From Cellvibrionales bacterium UBA1969 (GTDB taxonomy: Bacteria; Pseudomonadota; Gammaproteobacteria; Pseudomonadales; UBA7434), in assembly GCA_002339085.1 (NCBI GenBank), contig DDDX01000069.1:1-9314 (forward strand): a stretch of 9,314 nt of DNA, read 5' to 3'. The translations under genes were made by a program, and so were the position numbers. Shown here one piece after another: positions 6,766-9,314 of this stretch. Below the pieces are notes generated by a model. That model was given only the letters and a program-made list of their open reading frames with translations. It was not told the origin of the DNA and searched no databases. Within the stretch, counting starts at the first letter, position 1; the number at the start of each line of letters is the position of its first letter.

Positions 6766-7113
6766 ATGTCTTCTCGCCGTGTTTACAGTACTGACCAAGG
6801 TCGCATCTGCCCGCAGTGTGATCAAAACGCTCATCAAGGCCCCTGTACAAAACCACAGAGCAACTTGCAAGGTGACGGTATCGTGCGACTGTATCGCGAA
6901 ACCAAAGGCCGTAAAGGCGCAGGCGTCACGCTCATTGACGGCTTACCGCTCAGTGGTGCTGAGCTTAAGAGCTTGGCAAAATACCTTAAACAACGCTGCT
7001 CGAGCGGCGGCGCAATTAAATCTGGCATCGTAGAAATCCAAGGGGATCATCGTACATTAATCAAATCACTGCTAGAACAAAAAGGTTATAAGGTTAAACT
7101 AGCCGGCGGTTAA
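6766..7113 (+). CDS. yciH: YciH family SUI1-domain translation factor
   Basis: 115 residues, like E. coli YciH (about 108), the bacterial relative of eukaryotic eIF1. It is thought to act on the small ribosomal subunit and influence start-codon fidelity. The SUI1 domain runs from about residue 36 to the end. It includes the basic loop KGRKGAGVTLIDGL, the glycine-rich GGAIKSG, and the conserved end VEIQGDHRTLIKSLLEQKGY followed by KVKLAGG. The N-terminal tail carries Cys15, Cys18, His23 and Cys27 (CPQC, then H and C), a possible small metal site not present in the E. coli protein as I remember it. No clear Shine-Dalgarno precedes ATG 6766. No promoter was recognised in the 52-bp gap, so cotranscription with the cold-shock-domain gene is likely. 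A strong terminator follows. Confidence 0.94.
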   Translation: MSSRRVYSTDQGRICPQCDQNAHQGPCTKPQSNLQGDGIVRLYRETKGRKGAGVTLIDGLPLSGAELKSLAKYLKQRCSSGGAIKSGIVEIQGDHRTLIKSLLEQKGYKVKLAGG

Positions 7114-7123
7114 AGCATTGAAC

Positions 7124-7153
7124 AAAAAAGGCCTGCTTATGCAGGCCTTTTTT
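7124..7153. terminator. bidirectional intrinsic terminator T1
   Basis: Perfect 13-bp stem: AAAAAAGGCCTGC (7124-7136), loop TTAT, GCAGGCCTTTTTT (7141-7153). The A-tract and T-tract make it work on both strands. It lies 10 bases after the yciH stop on the plus strand and 20 bases after the stop of the convergent TorF-like gene on the minus strand. Confidence 0.95.
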
Positions 7154-7173
7154 ACATCTAATACTTTTTAAAA

Positions 7174-7896
7174 TTATAGACTTAAAGATTTACTTAAACC
7201 AATAACTAAGCTTGGTTTTTGGTCTTGTAAAGGTTCTTCAGCAGAGATAATACCCGTTAAGGTCGCACTTAAATCCAAACCCCATACCTGTGATCCGGTA
7301 GAAATTTCATAGTACTTCCATGAAGATTCATCACCTAATCCAGTATGGACAGTGACATCACCTAAAGAAATCTGTGTATTACCAACCGTGTAACCTAACA
7401 AGATCTCTTCGTAATTACTGGGATTATCTTTCACATCACCATCAATATAAGTTAAGGCTATACCCTGAAGATTAATGGAAGCTGAGAACTCAGAGGTATC
7501 AACATCGCCATCAAATCCTTGTGGAGCATTATCAAATAACCATGAATTTTCTCGCTGCAAGTAACCTAGAGCAACGTCTAATTGACCTATGGTAATGTCA
7601 TAGCCAACATTAAAAGTTGTTTCAGTTAGATCGCCTGGTTGACCTTGAAGTACGGGAATATTGCAGCAGATGTAATCCTGCTCACCATCTCCGGAAGTAT
7701 CGACTACAGTCGCGCCAAAAGATAGGCCTGCCAAATCAAACTGGATTGCACCATAGTACGCGGTCTCATTACCAAGTTCTACACCGCGGCGCACGTGAGA
7801 AGTGTTAGCTCCCAACTGACCCGAGACTTCGGCTAACGCAACCAAACTCGTCGTAAACAAGGCAAAAAATGTAACAAGCTTTAGAAAAATTTTCAT
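7174..7896 (-). CDS. TorF-like putative outer-membrane porin, copy 1 (downstream)
   Basis: 240 residues. A signal peptide of about 22 residues (KIFLK, hydrophobic core, then ALA before EVSGQLG) sends it to the periplasm. The mature part alternates short amphipathic beta strands, as in the TIGR02001/Gcw_chp (TorF) family of putative beta-barrels. Family-like features are the first strand EVSGQLGANTSHVRRGVEL, the FDLAGLSFGATV strand, the LGYTVGNTQISLG strand and a C-terminal strand ending SLVIGLSKSLSL. It differs from its neighbour by a longer loop with adjacent cysteines (ICCN, near residues 76-79). GAGGAGAG (7901-7908) supports the start. It is the second of a tandem pair and begins 32 bp after terminator T2 of the upstream copy; no separate promoter was recognised. 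The solute is unknown. Confidence 0.85.
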   Translation of the reverse strand: MKIFLKLVTFFALFTTSLVALAEVSGQLGANTSHVRRGVELGNETAYYGAIQFDLAGLSFGATVVDTSGDGEQDYICCNIPVLQGQPGDLTETTFNVGYDITIGQLDVALGYLQRENSWLFDNAPQGFDGDVDTSEFSASINLQGIALTYIDGDVKDNPSNYEEILLGYTVGNTQISLGDVTVHTGLGDESSWKYYEISTGSQVWGLDLSATLTGIISAEEPLQDQKPSLVIGLSKSLSL

Positions 7897-7928
7897 TTTG
7901 CTCTCCTCGTTTTATATTTTTTATTTAC

Positions 7929-7960
7929 AAAAAAGGCCTGCAAAAGCAGGCCTTTTTTTT
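7929..7960 (-). terminator. intrinsic terminator T2 after TorF-like copy 2
   Basis: Perfect 13-bp stem identical in sequence to T1: AAAAAAGGCCTGC (7929-7941), loop AAAA, GCAGGCCTTTTTT (7946-7958), with two further T. On the minus strand it follows the copy 2 stop by about 24 bases and precedes the copy 1 ATG by 32 bases. It should stop most transcripts from copy 2 before copy 1. Confidence 0.93.
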
Positions 7961-7982
7961 ACTAAACCTAAAAGTTTAAGAA

Positions 7983-8660
7983 TTATAGGTTAAGTGATTT
8001 GCTCACACCAACTACTAAAGTGGCGCCACTTTCCATGCTAGAATCATCTTCGCTGAAAGTATTTGTAACTGTCACTGAGGCATCAAGACCAAAAAGTTCT
8101 GTACCCGTGCCGATTTCATAGTAGTTATATTCACCACTACCATCAACATCAACTTTACCAATAGTAATGTCAACATTACCAACCGAATAACCAAGAGTCA
8201 GGACATCAAAATCAACATCTGAACCAGACATATCATCTTCGCCATCAATGAAGTCAATAGATACACCAGATGCAGTGATGCCTACAGAGAATTCAGTTTG
8301 GCCTGTACCATCATCATCACCACCAAAATTGTTGCCCGCTTGACCAAAGTTATACTCATAGTCAGTATAAGATAAACGAACATCAGTACCCATCACATTC
8401 ATAGAATAGCCAATCGCTATATCAGTTTCAGTGTTAGCATTAATCCCTGAAGAACCGTCACTATCAGTTACAGTTACGCCTACGGCTAAACCAGCTAAAT
8501 CAAAACCTACGCTAGCATAAGTTGTGTTCCCGTCAGCCATTTCAAAACCACGAAACATGTAAGAAGAGTTAACACCCAATGTAGCCGATACTTCTGCCTG
8601 CGCTACTGCAGCAGTAGAAGCTAATGATGCGATTGCGATTGCTTTAACAAGAGTTTTCAT
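7983..8660 (-). CDS. TorF-like putative outer-membrane porin, copy 2 (upstream)
   Basis: 225 residues with a clear signal peptide (KTLVK, alanine-rich core, AQA before EVSATLG at about residue 22). The mature protein is beta-strand rich, with acidic Asp/Gly-rich loops such as GGDDDGTG and DGEDDMSGSDVDFD that should face outward. Paralogy with copy 1 is visible across the length: EVS..LG.N.S at the mature N-terminus, FDLAGL, LGY.VGN, YYEI.TG....GLD, and the C-terminal ..GVSKSLNL. This is the TIGR02001 (TorF) pattern, a putative barrel of about 12 strands. The terminal residue is Leu rather than the usual Phe in both copies. GGGG (about 8669-8672) lies upstream of the start. The 5' region has direct repeats and palindromes. 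The transported solute is unknown. Confidence 0.86.
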   Translation of the reverse strand: MKTLVKAIAIASLASTAAVAQAEVSATLGVNSSYMFRGFEMADGNTTYASVGFDLAGLAVGVTVTDSDGSSGINANTETDIAIGYSMNVMGTDVRLSYTDYEYNFGQAGNNFGGDDDGTGQTEFSVGITASGVSIDFIDGEDDMSGSDVDFDVLTLGYSVGNVDITIGKVDVDGSGEYNYYEIGTGTELFGLDASVTVTNTFSEDDSSMESGATLVVGVSKSLNL

Positions 8661-8974
8661 AGTTGTTGCCCCGTTTGTAAATCTAGTTTTAATTAATTAA
8701 TTAAGTGTTTAAAGAATCGAAATGAATCGTTCTGGTGCTTAGATTAGGTAAACTCTTCGGTATCGACCAGTTAAAATCACGTTAAAATTTACATATATAA
8801 GGCTGTTTTGAGCCATTTGAGTAAACTATTTACAAACCGTGATCACAAATGGTTCACTTTGTGCGCTTTTCAAACAAATATAAGCTCGGCATAAAAAACA
8901 ATGAACACAAAAGTGACTTTTATTATCAAAACTGCACTGTTATAGCTCGGAAAGTAATCGAGGAAGGTGGCTGT
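8661..8974. promoter_or_regulatory. 314-bp regulatory interval upstream of TorF-like copy 2
   Basis: No gene is supported here. In order it holds: four TTAA units forming a 16-bp palindrome at 8689-8704; two direct GTTAAAAT repeats at 8770-8777 and 8781-8788, spaced 11 bp; an AT-rich TATATA at about 8793-8798 that could be a minus-strand -10, without a good -35; the inverted repeat GTAAA-CTA-TTTAC at 8821-8833; and the 8-bp palindrome GTGATCAC at 8839-8846. The promoter of the minus-strand porin gene must be in the left part. From about 8850 to 8974, downstream of the flagellar regulator gene, I see no GC-rich hairpin with a T-tract. Confidence 0.5.
8770..8788 (-). repeat. 11-bp-spaced direct repeats, possible winged-helix regulator site
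   Basis: GTTAAAAT occurs at 8770-8777 and 8781-8788 (ATTTTAAC twice on the gene's strand). A one-turn offset of 11 bp is the layout used by PhoB/OmpR-type dimers. The sequence is not a PhoB box, and two copies of an AT-rich octamer can arise by chance. Confidence 0.35.
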
Positions 8975-9314
8975 TTACAGTTGAAAACCAGAATCGCGCA
9001 TTTTCGCCATTTTATATCGCAAGGTGCGAGGGCTCATGCCCAATTTTTCAGCGGCTAATTTCTTCGACCCTTGGGTGGCCTGTAAGGCTTCGGCAATGAG
9101 TCGAAATTCATGCTGCTTCACATTATTGAACAAGTCTGAGGATTGATCCATAGATGAGTGGGTTGCTTGGTCGCGTTCAGCCACTGTGACATTAGCCGTT
9201 GAACGATTAGTTGAGGGTAGCGCTTGATCGGTTGTTTGATTTTTCTCTTGCAAAGACGCTGAAACAGATTGTGAGCCCAGCAAAAAATCATTCGGATAAA
9301 GTGTGTTGCCATTT
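8975..9314 (-). CDS. flrC: sigma-54-dependent response regulator, C-terminal part (FlrC/FleR-like), N-terminus cut by window edge
   Basis: The last 113 residues of an NtrC-family activator. The frame stays open to the window edge (NGNTLYPNDFL precedes LGSQ), so a TTG at 9281-9283 is not a real start. NGNTLYPNDFL matches the end of the AAA+ region in which such proteins read 'xxG..I...DL'. A polar linker rich in Gln, Ser and Thr follows. The Fis-type helix-turn-helix covers about the last 50 residues: EFRLIAEALQATQGSKKLAA, then EKLGMSPRTLRYKMAKMRDSG. The ending SPRTLRYKxAxMRDxG is characteristic of FlrC/FleR, the second-tier flagellar regulator that activates hook and basal-body genes with sigma-54. 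The receiver and AAA+ domains are outside the window, so another NtrC-type regulator is possible. Confidence 0.75.
   Translation of the reverse strand, partial: NGNTLYPNDFLLGSQSVSASLQEKNQTTDQALPSTNRSTANVTVAERDQATHSSMDQSSDLFNNVKQHEFRLIAEALQATQGSKKLAAEKLGMSPRTLRYKMAKMRDSGFQL

Noticed and set aside
6755..7033. 92-residue frame overlapping yciH
   Set aside because: It is an out-of-frame reading of the SUI1-domain gene.
8689..8704. Four TTAA units as a possible transposon target or attachment site
   Set aside because: There is no transposon end or target duplication nearby; simple AT-rich leader sequence explains it.
8849..9058. 69-residue plus-strand frame
   Set aside because: It runs into the antisense of the FlrC-like HTH region, with no ribosome site or recognisable features.

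Overview
The window looks like chromosomal DNA of a Gram-negative gammaproteobacterium, probably marine. The evidence is gene content: a YciH-type SUI1 factor, two TorF-like outer-membrane proteins, a FlrC/FleR-type flagellar regulator, a membrane-tethered cold-shock protein and lipid-catabolism families common in marine gammaproteobacteria. Base composition is moderately AT-rich by eye. I cannot fix the genus; a Spongiibacteraceae/Cellvibrionales-like lineage is a guess. No tRNA, rRNA, CRISPR array, insertion sequence or phage gene was seen.

Left part (1-3444, minus strand): a probable operon read right to left. It encodes an LLM-class flavin/F420 oxidoreductase (TIGR03617-like), an acyl-CoA synthetase and a classical SDR dehydrogenase that is cut by the left edge. 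The set fits activation and oxidation of a lipid-like or steroid-like carboxylic acid. The substrate is not determined by the sequence.

Middle (3445-6062): a 229-bp divergent promoter region holding three inverted repeats, then a plus-strand pair, a PAPS-type sulfotransferase family protein and a DUF1214-family protein. Their reading frames overlap by 8 bp, so they are probably translationally coupled. Two divergent operons of this composition suggest one metabolic module. The sulfotransferase/DUF1214 pair is the least understood and most interesting part of the window.

Right-middle (6063-7153): an AT-rich control region with operator-like palindromes and a perfect 9-bp hairpin precedes a membrane-anchored cold-shock-domain protein. 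A YciH/SUI1 factor follows. A strong bidirectional terminator closes the YciH gene and also the convergent porin-like gene.

Right part (7154-9314, minus strand): two tandem, diverged TorF-like beta-barrel genes. Each is followed by an intrinsic terminator with an identical 13-bp stem, so the unit gene-plus-terminator appears duplicated. The downstream copy starts only 32 bp after the terminator of the upstream copy. A 314-bp regulatory interval separates them from the C-terminal end of a sigma-54-type activator gene with a Fis-like HTH, probably flrC/fleR, which runs off the right edge and suggests a flagellar cluster next door.
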